From contig JAUCEF010000009.1 of assembly GCA_033558025.1 (NCBI GenBank), forward strand, positions 868,001 through 932,000: 64,000 bases of DNA, written 5' to 3'. This document shows positions 33,481 through 46,145 of this stretch, piece after piece. A program made the position numbers and the translations under genes. The DNA is from Phytophthora sp. 'mugwort' (Eukaryota > Oomycota > Peronosporomycetes > Peronosporales > Peronosporaceae). A model generated the notes under the pieces. It saw only the letters and a program-made list of their open reading frames with translations. It did no database searches and had not been told where the DNA came from. Numbering within the stretch: position 1 is the stretch's first letter; each line of letters opens with the position of its first letter.

Positions 33481-35855
33481 TGGAGAGCATCGATTTACGA
33501 CTACGTGCAGAACTTCAGCAAGACGTAGTCGCTCAAACATCTGAAACTATATAGCGTCCAGAAGACATTCTTTCGTGAGCTTGCAGGGGGCGTCTAATGC
33601 AGATTCGCACTTGCCACGCTCTCTCGAGAAAATTTGGCGTTTCTCTAGATATCTTGCCGAGCCTACTTAGTGTCCAGAACTACGTCAATATCTATGCCCG
33701 CACGCAACTAAGTAATCGCGATCGCGATATTCGTAAGTAGATTGGTGACAGAGCATCGGGTCGAGGACGCAAGCATTTACGTTCGCGTGGAAAATGGATA
33801 CAAATGGAAGACCAGTAGTAGGTGATGGATCTGACGAGCAGCCGTTTCCTGTAGGTTTGTCGACAAAGGCAAAGATGTTGAGACTTGTCAAGCCACACGA
33901 GCGTTTCGTTTTACGGATTGATTCAAGCCGCAAGCTCAATGGGCCGCGGTAGGCGTCGGTGTGTCTCGTCGCTAGTGTGAACTTTATCGGGTCACCATCT
34001 TTATTGTGTCACAGGAGTCCCAAGGAATTTAAGAAGCTGCATTTGCGCGCTCTGAGTCGATTGTTTTCGTGTAATTCAGGAGAACTTTTGTCTGCTCAAG
34101 TTGCAGGGGAGATGTAGCAAACCAATAGAATGAGCTATGCGATTTTTTCGGTAGTCACCCACAGTTCCAGTTTCTAATGAGTGTTTCCACGTTATAAAAA
34201 ACGCCCACAACGCGCTTCGTGGATATCCCTAGCATATTGTGTGTTAAAGTTGTGGATGCCATATACGAAATGCACTTCGCGAACACGATTTCGAATTTTT
34301 TGCAGACGCGGGACCACATTTTGCGAGGCTGGCTAGGACGCCTGCCCTCGGTGGGTTTGCATAGTACATGAAGGAGCAGTTAGGTAAAGACTTTTAACAA
34401 CGTGCACAAATTAGATTATGCATTGACCCACCAATTGACAATGGAACACTCTTACGAGAGCTAACTCAATGTTCCGGCAGGATTCCTCCAACCTTCGCTC
34501 ATTTCTCAATGCAATAATTATGTATCCCTCGCTGGTTCGGCGAGGGAAAGGGATGTCGCGAACGCAAATATGGGATCACGACAACGCCGTATACAGCACA
34601 TACTGGCCAACTTATTGTTTTATGCAAGTACTTTTGTGGGCCGCCCGCCGGTTGAAGTAAATCCAACAAGCGTACGAGATTAGGATAGCGGTGGCTACGC
34701 AGATGAGATCCAACTACGCGCAAATGGGAGTGCTCAATCAACCTTTAATGGGCTGTCCCGTTGCTCTGCGTGAACAACGGTTCCCTTGCAAGTTTTGTTT
34801 TGGATGTGTTCATACTCTGGATGCCAACAAGCCAACAAGTAACCAGTAGCTTTGACAACGAAGGTAGGCAAGTGTCCGTAAGCCGGAAGAAGGAGCGAAT
34901 AGACTCCCGGCGACGGAATTACCGTTGGGCCGCAGCGGTATTGTAGGTCCCACCTTAATGTGGTGGATATGGTGCGTCAATCGCGTGGATTTGAGTATTT
35001 TGCCTGCTAAACGGCCAGAGGCAGCCCGTAGTCGTACATGTACAGGTCCCAGAACTCATAAAATTATATTTAAAACTTGAAACCCAGGGACACGCTGTTA
35101 TTGTCAGCAACCGGTATCCGTAGTACGAGGAAATCCTCTACACCACCTTTACAATATAACTCTGGGGGGCCTTCAACATTTACAAGCAGGCCTGAATTAT
35201 ACCTTGGAGTGTAGCAATATGTTCAATGTCATTACCGAGCCGTGTCATGCGAGAAATTCGGTACTATATTCTTGAGACACATGAGGAACTAGCAAACGTA
35301 TCTCCATTTGCGAGTGATTCTCAGTCTTGTCAACAAAACCTCTTGTTTTATTTAATGCATTAACCCATTGAAAACGGTTCCTGACAGGGAAGGGCTAACA
35401 AACCTTTATGAACGGGATTTTTGTATGGAGCTGAGTATCGAATAGTCACATCAAGTTTGCCTATTCTCGGTTCGTTTTGTTGGGGACTTCCCAGCTATTT
35501 TCCTCACAAGAAACCATAAGAAATCCTATCGTACCACTATCGAGAAAGAGGAGCGGAAAGCAGCAAGCACTTGTTCGTCTGCGGCAGGTGGACGCCGCTG
35601 AAGTACATCAGAAACCAAATGACGAGCGGGCGTAGGTCATGTACAGTTGATTTGTTATCACTACCACAAGAGACTCTCAACCAACAGCAGCATTTGATTG
35701 TCCTCTACATTTATGCCTTTCGAAGCACTCTGTCTCGCACGCTCGCACTAGATGGAACAAACTTACCCTGGTTCCAAACGGACTGGTAGATCTGTGAACA
35801 AGTCAGTCCAGGATTCGAAGAAGAGGGTACGGATCTTGTTGCACATGATGTAGAG
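33481..35855. other. No gene recognised in 2.4 kb
   Basis: AT-richer, with stops in all frames. One stretch (33770-33950, plus strand) reads WKMDTNGRPVVGDGS and KAKMLRLVKPHERFVLRID and could be a transposon remnant, but I cannot place it. A TTAACCCATTGAAAACGG motif at about 35366 resembles a piggyBac end, but no partner was confirmed. Confidence 0.4.
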
Positions 35856-35859
35856 TCCT

Positions 35860-38800
35860 CGTTGATGAGCCCAGCACTTCGAACAGTACCAGGTTGTCGT
35901 TCCTGCTTAGAGTTTCCCTTCCTCGTGCGCAAGTGCAGCGCACACTCGGCACTGATGTTGCCTCAGACGCTCCACCCCGTTGTCGATCCGTGTGTCGGTG
36001 ACCTGACCAGCTCGTCCTCCTGTGGTGGCATAAGACTGCATGTTATCGAGGAGATTAGACGAGCGGATTGCGGTGGTGGCGTTGACGTGTAGTCGCTCTC
36101 CATGACTTGGACGAGCTGCTCGCGCAGCTTCGGAATAAACTCGACATGCGTTAATCTATTTTACCGAGTCTTCTTCTCACGCACCCAGCACTGCACAATA
36201 TATGCGTTGACAATTGCCATGTCTAGAAGTCCTAGAAAAAGCGAATGGTAGTATTGTGTAGCCTATAGCAGCAACATTTCAAGCAAAAGCAGATGCCAGT
36301 AAGGCGGACCGTTTGAATCAGTCAAGCTAATGCACGTTTACTTTGTACTCAACTAAAGCGAGTAGGCTTGCAGCCGCAGATGATCATGCTTGTCAGCGCC
36401 GTTCATGTATGTCTGGTACTTCAACACCAGTCTGGGGCACTTCACTTTCGATATCGATCCGTCCTTCTATCTCCTCTCGATTGTTGCAATGTCAGTGCTC
36501 ATGTGCGAAGCCAAAAAGTAAACAGGTCGGTTATCAACCCATACTACGGCAACCAAGCCTGGATCACTCTTCGCCGTAGCCATCTTGAACGTTCCTCTCC
36601 GAACGTTAGCCGGTCGCTTCTTGAAGTCGAACTGCACCTTTTGACACCATCCTTGCCTATTTGTCTGGGTTGTGCCGCAGGAGTTGAACCCGTCTCTCAA
36701 AGCTGCTGTGTGAGTGGTATTGAGGTATAACACTTGTCTGCAACAACGACAACAACGTGCCTTCCTTCGTACGGTTTGCCTTCGAGTATGCACAACAGGT
36801 TTCGGAGTAAGGCAGCTGGACCATTATTGTTGTCATTAGCTGCAGCCTTGCCTCTTGGCTGGTTTTTCTTACTAACATCAAGCTCCGCCCTGTACATATC
36901 ACGCAGATATTATTAGTTATAGGGACACCTTAATATGGAATGCAATGACACAGTACCTGGTGGCTGCACAGCACGTGAGAACGCACTTCGAGCCCCACTT
37001 GTGCGGTTTATCTTTGATGTACGTCCTCGTGGGGTTGTTGCGATTCCGAGAGGGGCGCATCCCTTCGTCGATAGACATCGTCAGGCCGAGAATGTATCCG
37101 GCTTTGAACGTTCTTTCCTGTGTACGTAACCCCGGGCGCATCTTCCAGGTCCGATCAAGCGCAGCCTTGGGGTCTCTATTTTGTCAGCGAAATGAAGAAA
37201 CCGTGTCACACTCTTGCAGCGATCGCGCGAAATCACATCTACAGAGTGCCACAAGCAATGACTCCACGCTCAGCACAGTGATCTGCGATGCACTTTTGGG
37301 GGGCAATCGCACGAGCAATAGAAGTCTAACCCAATGTAGTAGCTCCACTGGCTGAATTTGGCGAATCTACCAAGCCTTTCTCGAATATTTCTCTTTGTTG
37401 CGGGGCCTGTGCGCTACCAGGTCGTCGTTGGCGCTGATTGATCTTCTCCACGCGATCTGCAAGCGTTTGTTCTTCGTATGTATGCGTGGCCGATGCAACA
37501 TGCTGCCAAAATCGGCGTGAGAAATACATGAACAGTTCCAGTGGGTTACCTTGAACACCAAAATGTCATCTCTTGGTCTGTAGTAGCCGTCGTAGATATC
37601 ATCTATGACATGCTCCACTTCAACAGGACGTACAGCGATTAGCCGGCACATTTTCCGCCCGTGTTCCTGATTGCACTAAGCTCCGCCTTACCAAACACTG
37701 TCAAGTACTTTAAGAACAGCAAACAAAAGCAATTAGTATATCATAGCGAAGTACTACATCGTCATTTGAGCGTAATACCTTGAATGTGGCGCTCAATTTC
37801 AGGGTCTGGTGTTGTCAAACTGCAGGAAGTTCATACTCAGAAGGCTCGCCACAATCTGATTGCTCGCTGCTTTGACTCTCCGACTCCTCGCTGCTATCGC
37901 TGTCAGCTAATCGATGTCGCTCGCCCACTGCAGGACGTCTCCATCAGTTTCAGATTTCGATTCATTGTCCGCACCTGCAGTAGCATGCTGCACTCCATTG
38001 CGGCGCTCTCATCGTCTTCACGAGCGTTTCCTCCGTCGTCGAAGATACCATTATTCGTATGGTCGATAGCTTCATCATCTTACTCCAAACCGCAATCACC
38101 TGCAACTTCCATAAGATTCGGATCCAACCTGTGCGCGTAGTCAAATTGCCCGTGTTGTGCAGGACTCTCATGTGTTGGACGATCAGATGGTGTGTCCGCT
38201 ACCGCATACTGTTCATCACTGGCGTCAGGTCTGTGTTCTTCACCGATTATGCCGACCTCATCGGCTATTTCCATACTGATATCACTGCTCGCCTCTTGCG
38301 AGGGATTGCGAGAACGTACGATCACTGTTTGGGGTTCCAGAGCAGCACGAGGTAGGTGAGGAGTCCCAGGTCTGCGGTCGTGTTCTGGAGTTGTTAATAG
38401 CTGCCGAGCTGCACGGGAATGACGGCCGAGAAACTGGCGTCTACCCGATGATGGAGCAGTTAACGGTGTCTTGTTGCTATATTACTAGCCGCTACAGCTA
38501 CATGACGTTGTCGCTTTGTAACAGAACATTGATCGTCAGAAATTGTGTCAATAATTGTTAAAATACCAAGGACTTACGGGCTCTTCAGGCTCAGCAGGCG
38601 GGACTGGAGGAAACACACGATCCCACAGCGCTTTGTCTGACTGGATAAAGTTTAGCAACTCTCCCTCGCCCGTGAAGTAGTCGACGCCACGTTCCCCCCA
38701 ACCCGTCGACTGCGACCAGCTCTGAAATAGTCGTATCTATCATACAGCAATTAGTGCGGGCCCTCTTGTAAGCTCATGTAGATAGCACTTACCCGTACTT

Positions 38801-38880
38801 CAGACTACGTGACGGAGCAGTCTTCCATCCTTCTTGTTTGAGGAAGCTGAGTACTCGCTTGAAGTCAACGCTATCGACGT
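35860..38880 (-). pseudogene. Second piggyBac transposase, pseudogene
   Basis: N-terminal block at 38620-38880: SFLKQEGWKTAPSRSLKY, then GWGERGVDYFTGEGELLNFI. An acidic region lies at 38080-38325. The core at 36917-37141 has MSIDEGMRPSRNRNNPTR and DKPHKWGSKCVLTCCA. A later core at 36467-36740 has GTFKMATAKSDPGLVAVVW and NRPVYFLASHM. Near 36150-36240 is FLGLLDMAIVNAYIV, then a Cys-containing C-terminal part (35860-36000). Frames shift several times. No pair of TTAA-flanked ends was established. It is unusual in having a SET domain directly upstream in the same direction. Confidence 0.78.
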
Positions 38881-38915
38881 CGAGATCCATTCCGTCAGTG
38901 GTATGAATGAGCTTT

Positions 38916-38961
38916 GCTGGGATATCTGGAGAATGACTCGTTATTCTCCAGAAATCCCAGC
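38916..38961. repeat. 46-bp hairpin with 19-bp arms
   Basis: Arms at 38916-38934 and 38943-38961 pair at 18 of 19 positions around an 8-base loop (GACTCGTT). It sits in the segment joining the SET domain to the piggyBac N-terminus and is translated through in the open minus-strand frame. Confidence 0.85.
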
Positions 38962-39520
38962 AACGTTGCAAAGATCCGACGACCGATCTCATCAATCGTG
39001 TCCAATCGCCACAGGCACAATCGAACCAGGTCTCGTAACCGTCGTTGACAATAATCTGAGCGCCTGCTTTCACGTTGTTGACACAACAAGCGCCTTAACG
39101 CTAGTCCGGTACGTTTTCTCTATGAAAGCAGAGTTAGGATCACACGCGTGACTTATAGAACGAGTAGTGAACCCGCAGTCCCTAGGCTTAACGTACACGA
39201 ACACATTCCGCGATGATTTGGTGGTGTAGATCATTATATTGCCATTGTTGGTCTCGATTGCCTGGTCTGGTTGTCCGTCGACCATTGCACCATACTCGCA
39301 CAGCTCACCAGCACACTTTCTCAATACGTCTCCAACATCAAGGTATATCCATACCGACACCAACTCGACCCGTTTCAAACAGGTTCAAACGTTTTTCGGG
39401 GTAGAGGCGAGTTGTTGCAAGCAGCTCCCACGTTGCAGCCGTATGGTGTGCAATAGACAACTAATACAGTATTTTCGCATGAGTTCATAAAACGGTCGCC
39501 TATATGTTTACACTTGTCAA
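38962..39520 (-). pseudogene. SET-domain (histone lysine methyltransferase-like) segment upstream of piggyBac
   Basis: Minus strand: a Cys-rich AWS-like run (YCTPYGCNVGAACNN, about 39420-39460); then the SET core with LDVGDVLRKCAGELCEYG, SRNVFVYVKPRDCGF and the hallmark RSISHACDPNSAF (compare RFINHSCDPN); then GAQIIVNDGYETWFDCACG, which provides the catalytic-Tyr region and a post-SET-like CxC. Two frame changes break it, one before the core and one after SAFIEK. From 39073 down, the frame runs without a stop through the SET end into the piggyBac N-terminal block. The fold is clear. Whether the two were ever one protein is inference. Confidence 0.7.
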
Positions 39521-41500
39521 ATCCCGATGTCAGGGAACGCAATCCAGGGAAGAATTTTCATTCCTCGAAGAATTCGACGGTCATCGGCCACTCCACCGAT
39601 GCGACGATGTTCACGTCGCGGGTCATCGCTTCCGCGTAAATTGGGCGCCGTACATACAGGTCCTTCATGCACGGCTTCACTCCCGTCGTCTCAGTAGCTA
39701 CATGATTATATCGCCTTTGAGCGTTTTGGCATGGTAGATATTCGTGCCAGCGCGTTTTAGACTAATTCTTCTTCTCTCTGAATTGATCGACGTGCCATTG
39801 TCCCGCCTTCCACTTTGGTTGGCGGTGGATATTCGCGGTCCGTCCGAGTAGGAATCCTCTCGATAAAATCACTAGCCTTTTGCAACTCTGGATCACACTT
39901 GCTCGGTCGGGCGTCGCTGCTTGACTATCGTCAGTTATTACCGATGTCGAGCCGAACTCTATGTTCGATGAATCTCCAGGGTGAACAGCTCAGCTTTCCG
40001 CGTTCGGATCGGGTGGATCCACGGTGGGTGTCCTCATGTCAGACGAAAGAAACTCAACAAAAATAGAATGACAATGCTGGAACGTGCCTTACTCATCAAT
40101 GATCTTGGTATCTTTTTGTGAGTTTCGATACGCTCCTCTGCAGCAGCGGTCTTCGATCCTTCACTGGCCACTCCCAGCTAATGTTGCTAGGTCTAATGGG
40201 TTGCAATAACACGTTCCGGAGATTCTCTTTCAGGGGGCTCGTCTTCGTCGAAGCGTCAAAGATTCCGTATACAAGCTGTAGGAACGCACCGTGTGCCACT
40301 TCACGAAGTCCCGTTTAAATGGGCTATCAAAGCGGTCGATGCGACGGCGCATCATATTGGTCGGATGGAGGGGCTCGTCAGTGTCACTTGTACTGGGAAG
40401 TCGTCGTCGGCTTGGCAAATGCGCAGGATCACTGCCACACGGTGGCCTCTCTTATCGACACACACGAATGTTCTAAAGTAATACTTTATCGTGTCGCACG
40501 GATGTAGTGACTCAGGCGAGGGGGATTCGCTTAAGCATGGCATGGCCGCGCCGCTTGCTCTGCCGTTCTCCGATTCGTCAGGGCCTGCTCGTGTTTTGCC
40601 TTAGTGGTCAGATCAGCTCCATTCATCGAGTCGATGTTATAGGTTACCCCCGGTCACTTACATCACTTCTGTTAAAGTTCACTTCAATTATGCTACTATT
40701 TCCGCCGGCATTGATGCTGAGCTCTTTGATCACTCGGACATGTCTTCACATCCTTTGCTTGTGCTTATGACACCGTCCACGATTCATTGGCCCAGTAATC
40801 TGCAGCGCTGAACAGCAATTCAGCACGATAGTATCGACTGTCATGGCTCGTTAGTCTCAATCGATCAAGGCCTACAGCAATACATCATGTGAGTACTTCT
40901 TTTTAGTGAATATATACTAAACACTGGTACGAACACATATCACTAATGCGAACACACGCACCAGTTCTGAAGTGCGGAACACGCCTGTGGCATGCTGAAC
41001 TCGGGTCATGCTGCGGAATCGGGCGGGGCGCGCTCTTCTAGCTGTAACTCCTTTGCTGTGGTTGCTGGCAGCGCCCTCCCGCTTGGTTCTTCCTCGCTGC
41101 GAATGTGGATGGCGGCCTTCTTGCGCACGGTAAATCTGTACACTCATGCGTCTAGCGTCCGCCCTTCTCTGACAGCATTGACACTTTTCTGTAGTATGGC
41201 GGTGTTTTTCAGATCCGTTCAGGTAAAGCTAAAACTTTCCCTCCAGCACTTGGCCGAGAACAAAGCCGTGGCGCCGCATCGCGGCACATCAACACCACGT
41301 ATGACTGGCTTCGCGAGAAGGTGACGCAACATGAAGTCGGTGTGTAGTACTGTTCGACTGGTGAAATCGTCGTCCATCACATCACCATGTTGAATGGTAA
41401 CGCACGGGCGATGATTTGCCGCAAGCTGGTAACAATCGACGAACGAAGATGACAGACAAGGAATGGTCAAGTAGTTACCAGTGTTTCACTCACAGTAAAT
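39521..41500. other. Unrecognised stretch, probably old element sequence
   Basis: Short minus-strand frames at 40096-40543 (TIKYYFRTFVCVDKRGH, AHGAFLQLVYGIFDAS) look coding-like and lie upstream of the SET segment in the same direction. They could be an N-terminal part of that protein or another element, but match no family I know. The rest (40.6-41.5 kb) shows only scattered short frames. Confidence 0.3.
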
Positions 41501-41521
41501 TTCTGTCGGATAGATCAGTTC

Positions 41522-43053
41522 TTGTGGTCAATATGCAACACAACAGAAAACCAAAGTAGCATAGTACGATACTCCACTCTGCGACTGCAATTTACCATTG
41601 ATAACATTTCCTTGCCTCCCTTGGCCGCTTTCAGAATATCGGCTGACGTGCAAATACGTCGAAAGACAGAACAATATCGGGCCCTACGCATTTTCCCGCA
41701 TGCAGTACGATGGTTTAAAATTTGTAGAAGAAGAAACTGCGGTAGACATCGAAGCCATTTTGATTGACCCCGTCGAATGCGTCGTCGATGGCAAGAATAT
41801 CAAGGAACATTAAGCTGCAGACCCTAACACACAGTGTATAATCGAGGCCTATGTTCGGGGTACCAAAGCTCCCGAAAATCATATCAACAACATCATGGGT
41901 GCGCGATTGTTGACCTATCAGAAGCGAGTGGTGATCCCAGAAGAACGCCGTCCCGATATGGTGGACTGGTATCATTCGAACCTGTGCCACCCGGAGCCAA
42001 GCGCCAGTTCCACACGATGGAACTGATATTTCACTAGTCTTGTATGGAGCGAACAATCGTCGAATCCGTGGGAGCATGCATGGCATGCAAGCGCTCGAAG
42101 TTCCATCGAAGTTCCATGGCGGTGCTCAAGCACGTGATAACTTTCCACCACGCGACATGACTACAGGGACACACTCGACGTGGTCCACGTGGACACTATT
42201 GGACCGGACAGACCTGACAGGCATTACGCATTTATGGTGATTGACGAGGCGACGCGATGGTCGAAAGTCTCTGTGCAGCCCAACAAGTTAGCAAAAACTA
42301 CGGCCGAGAACTTTGATGTTATCTGGTTGTGTCGGTATCCGCACCCCGTTAAAGTCGTGTCGATCGAGGTACGGAGTTTAATACGTCGGACTTTCGCGAG
42401 ATATTGGCCAGCTGCGACGTCAAACCCAAGCCTAGCTCACGTAATAACCCCAAAATCAATGCAATCTGCGGGCGTGTTCACCTCGAGCTGATGAACAACA
42501 TCTACTGCTATAGTGACGGCGACCGGCGTCAAGTTATCAAGTATGCCGCCTTGTGATGCGTGCAAGATACCGCAGTATCTTGGGAACGGTGCCTGCGCAT
42601 CTATTATTCGGTCAAAATCTGGTGACACGGCAGCTGCACGAAGCTAATTGGCTATATTTGACTAAGCGAAGATTTGAAGCCATTCTGCATGATAACGCGC
42701 GCGGAACGACAAACGACTCAACATTTCTACTCCGTCGCTGACTATTCGATGGTGTGTAAAAGGACCGCGGAAATAAGCAACGTCAAGTTGCTACTTGGCC
42801 CTATGCGATCGCCGAGGTGCGCGACAACGGCACCATGACGCTCGACTACGGAACCCTTTCGATTAAACAGCATGGGGCGACTGCCAAGACGAAAGGTACT
42901 ACTGTATTACTCCTGTCTACTGATCAAGGATTTGCCGCCAGAAATGATCCTCTAGCTCTGGCGGCAGTGTTGCATCATTTGAGATGTATTAGTGTGCACC
43001 CCATATGGCGATACCCAGTAGGAGAGCCTATTGGCTCAAGTGTGTGCTGGTAG
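41522..43053 (+). pseudogene. Ty3/gypsy Pol remnant (RNase H end to integrase)
   Basis: End of RNase H with EYRLTCKYVERQNN...FSRMQYDG. Then the pre-integrase part YQKRVVIPEERRPDMVDWYH with SNLCHP and CMACKRSKFHRKFHG (HHCC zinc site). The integrase core has VHVDTIGP and YAFMVIDEATRW, a catalytic Asp region near 42350, and a C-terminal part with PYAIAEVRDNGTMTLDYG. The order is that of gypsy Pol. Several frameshifts and stops separate the blocks. Confidence 0.78.
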
Positions 43054-43510
43054 AGCGCCGCTGATAACAAACGAACCACATCTCATTTCACTTAGCAGAA
43101 ATCAGCCGGCGTGAACGTCCCTCTGCGAACCACGGGCGTGTCACTTGGGGGGCAAACCGTTCTGAAGGGACACGGGCGCGTCGTGAGCATCAACCCGATG
43201 ATGCAGTCGCGCCCGGCGTTCGGCGCCAATGCATCGATTATACGTTATTAATTTTAACTTATAACTTAACAGTTATGTTCGCCATTTTGAATTATTATTT
43301 TTATTATACTCCAAAATATGTATTATTAAAAATAGTACATTTTGAAACTTGCGTATGGATCGCGTGTAGCCTTCTCCATTGTATTCCTGTACAAAGCAAT
43401 ACTGTACCCAAATAGATATAGTGTCGGAAGTATCAATCTTGATGTTTGTAAATGGAAGTATAAAAAAGGTCTGTACTAATGTCATTATTACCTTACTCGG
43501 ACATCCTACA
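43054..43510. other. Gypsy 3' side and AT-rich spacer
   Basis: A purine-rich run near 43150 (CTTGGGGGGCAAA) could be the polypurine tract of the gypsy relic, but no LTR boundary could be fixed. 43240-43400 is strongly AT-rich with no gene. Confidence 0.35.
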
Positions 43511-43513
43511 GCA

Positions 43514-44022
43514 TCAGAAGTCCTTTGCCAGACCTATGACGAGCGGAATTCTGCCACTGTCCCCACTCGAGTGTTCATCTGTGCATGTCAAGCAAGTCTC
43601 CCGGAGAATACTCCGCCGCGTGATCTTCCGTAGCACTAGGAATTCGTCGTTGTACCTGCTGGGATGCAGCAAAGCGTGGATATCTGCGTCTTGTACCAAG
43701 TACCGAACACGGAAGATCGGGCCAAGTTTCGCCACGTCGAATTTCAAAAGTAAAATGTCGTCGAAGCCTAGTTTGAAATGCCGTCGCGCCCACTTCACCG
43801 CGTGCTCTCGGGTGCCGAAGAGCGCCACGAACGGGGTCGGAAGGCGGTTAGACCAGTTGAGATGCAGCTCCACGACTCTCTTGAACTAGTGTTTGGTCTC
43901 GAAGAGGGCTTGGCCCGCGCCTTCAGGGACTGGCCAGTGTACCGCACTCGCCACAAGACCTTGGGCACCTCCCTCCCGTCGCACTCGTAGTGAGCGATGA
44001 TCTTGTTTGTTGTTGAGGACAT
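43514..44022 (-). pseudogene. DUF7587-like protein, copy 3, pseudogene
   Basis: Two pieces in different frames: an N-terminal part near 43880-44022 (KVLWRVRYTGQSLKARAK) and a longer open part at 43514-43873 (HLNWSNRLPTPFVALFGTRE, FDDILLLKFDVAKLGPIFRV, YNDEFLVLRKITR). A frameshift and a stop codon separate them just after an ALFETKH-type segment. The pattern of conserved residues matches copies 1 and 2, at lower identity. Confidence 0.6.
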
Positions 44023-44438
44023 CATAAAAAACTCAAAATCTCTAACTTGTCCTTGATGATGCAAGTTGCTAACTGGGACCAAAGCCTGGTGGCAAAGGCC
44101 ATGAAGCCGCCAGAGTCTGCCCCAGACTCCTTGCCACCTCAGATATCACATCCGAGGTGGCGCATCCTGTTTCTACGCTCATGTATACTGTTCGCCCATC
44201 CTTCGGGGAAAGCGTCCTTGCTAGTCGCACCGTTAATAAAACGGGGTGTTCAACTCGACGTCGTTCACTTGACTTGTGTCAGCCCGGCGATGACGATAGC
44301 ATTGCAAAGAAAAACTTGCGGCGAGTAGGGGAATCGCTGAGCTCTGCGCCGCTGCACTAAATCCTCTCGGCATATTTCACCTTGACAGCTCGGCAGCAAG
44401 TCACAAGTCACAACGCCTCGGGCCGATATCTGAGCCTT

Positions 44439-45980
44439 ATGCTTCCTCTGTTCGGCTACACGTCGACAATCTTCGGGCTAGTTTTGTGTGGGTTGGTAGC
44501 GGCGTCGGTATTCATTCTCCTGAGATCGCAGAGGCCGAAAGGGGTGAGGCCAGTGCCGTATCTGCCGTCATCGATTCCGTTTCTAGGGAACACGTTGCAG
44601 CTGGCCAGTAACGTCGACCGGTACAATGGCTGGGTCGCTGGGCAAGGCCTGCAGCGCGATGGCCAACCGTTCGCTCTTCGTCTGCCAGGGAAGAACGATC
44701 TCGTGCTTATTGCCAGGCCAGAGCACTTTGAGATCATTTTGAAGACCCAGAGCAGCAACTTTATCAAGAGCGACATCGTGCGTGAAATATTTGACGACTT
44801 TTTGGGGGAAGACATTGTTAATTGACGGCAAAAAATGGCAAATCCACCACAAAATCCTCGCGGGGTTCATCACGACGCGCATTACGCGAGTACATGACTC
44901 CAATCGTTCAACAACACGTGCTTCAAGTACAACACGTTTTAAAAAATTTGAGTCACTCAAAAGGGTCGTGGATGTGTCCAAGCTCCTACGGCAATTCTCT
45001 CTCGAAACATTCGCTGAAATCGGGTTTGGCTGTAAGCTAGACCTTGTGGCTTCGGGGAAGGAGCATCCGTTCGAGGTAGCGTTCGATGACGCGAACCGCA
45101 TTTCAAATGAGAGACTTGCAGTACCCATTTGAGCCTGGAAACTCCAGCGATGGCTCAACGTCGGGGCTGAGCGACGTCTTCGAGAAGCGATCAAGGAGAT
45201 GGATGAGCTTCTGTTTAAACTCATATCTAACGCTATTAAACACTCTAAAACTAACACGGGAGAAGACCAACATACAAGAACCGACATTATGTCGCTCATT
45301 GTGAACAGGATGAAGGCCAGCGAGCAGGAAATCACAGCAACCCAAGTACGCGACATTTCTCTCGCGGCACTCGAAGCAGGTAGAAACACTACTGCAGACG
45401 GGCTCAGTTGGTTGTTGCACGCAATAAGTCACAACCTCCACGTCGAGAAGAAGCTGCGGGCAGAAATTGCTGGAAGGTTACCAAAGTTTGCACACTCGGA
45501 CAGCACCGTGCCTTCGTACGAGGAAATCCAAAGCCGTATTTGGAGGCTACCATCCGCGAAGTTTTGCGTCTGTATCCAGCTGTTCCTGTCATTCCGTACC
45601 ATTGTGTTCGGGATACAGTGCTGGCGGACAATACGTTCATCTCGGCGGGCACGGATGTCTTTTTATCACTCTACGCCGCTGCTCGTCTTACCAGCGTTTG
45701 GGGGCCAGACGCCACCACGTTTTCTCCCGAGAGATTCATAAATGCGACGACTGGAGAACTGCTCAAGAACTCACCGTCCGACTACTCGCCATTCAGTGGA
45801 GGAGCTCGAGTTTGTCTTGGACGGAATCTGGCGATGCTGGAGATTAAGATTGTCGTAGCCACGCTATTGAGTCGTTTTCGACTGATCGAGGAGCCCAACC
45901 AAGACGTGCGATCCATTTTGGAGCTTACCTTACGGATGAAGAACGCGCTTATGATGCGTGTTGAGCCTGTTACCCAATGA
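44439..45980 (+). pseudogene. Cytochrome P450 pseudogene
   Basis: Starts at ATG 44439 with a membrane anchor (FGLVLCGLVAASVFILL) and a Pro-rich hinge (RPVPYLPSSIPFLGN). P450 landmarks: an oxygen-binding I-helix (ALEAGRNTTADGLSW), EATIREVLRL for the K-helix ExxR, FSPERF, and the haem loop FSGGARVCLGRNLAM with the axial Cys. Overall layout resembles the CYP86-like clan of fatty-acid hydroxylases seen in oomycetes. Lesions: a frameshift at about 44820, two more at about 44880 and 44960, a TGA in place of Trp near 45131, and a frameshift at about 45525. Five independent breaks mean it is dead unless the sequence is poor here. Confidence 0.8.
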
Positions 45981-46145
45981 AAGAGCTCCTAAACGTATTA
46001 ATCACACTGCAAGAAACAGCCGAATAACGCGAATTTAAACCGGGAAATAATGATTTACCTGTGACTGGACTTGGAACACCTACATACCGCGACAGAAAAT
46101 CTATTCACCAAAGTTGTAGCAAATTTAGACGCGACTGAGCTCTGT

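Noticed and set aside
35360..35390. TTAACCCATTGAAAACGG as left end of the second piggyBac element
   Set aside because: The closest partner motif (near 40311) lacks a TTAA and matches poorly, so the element ends were not claimed.
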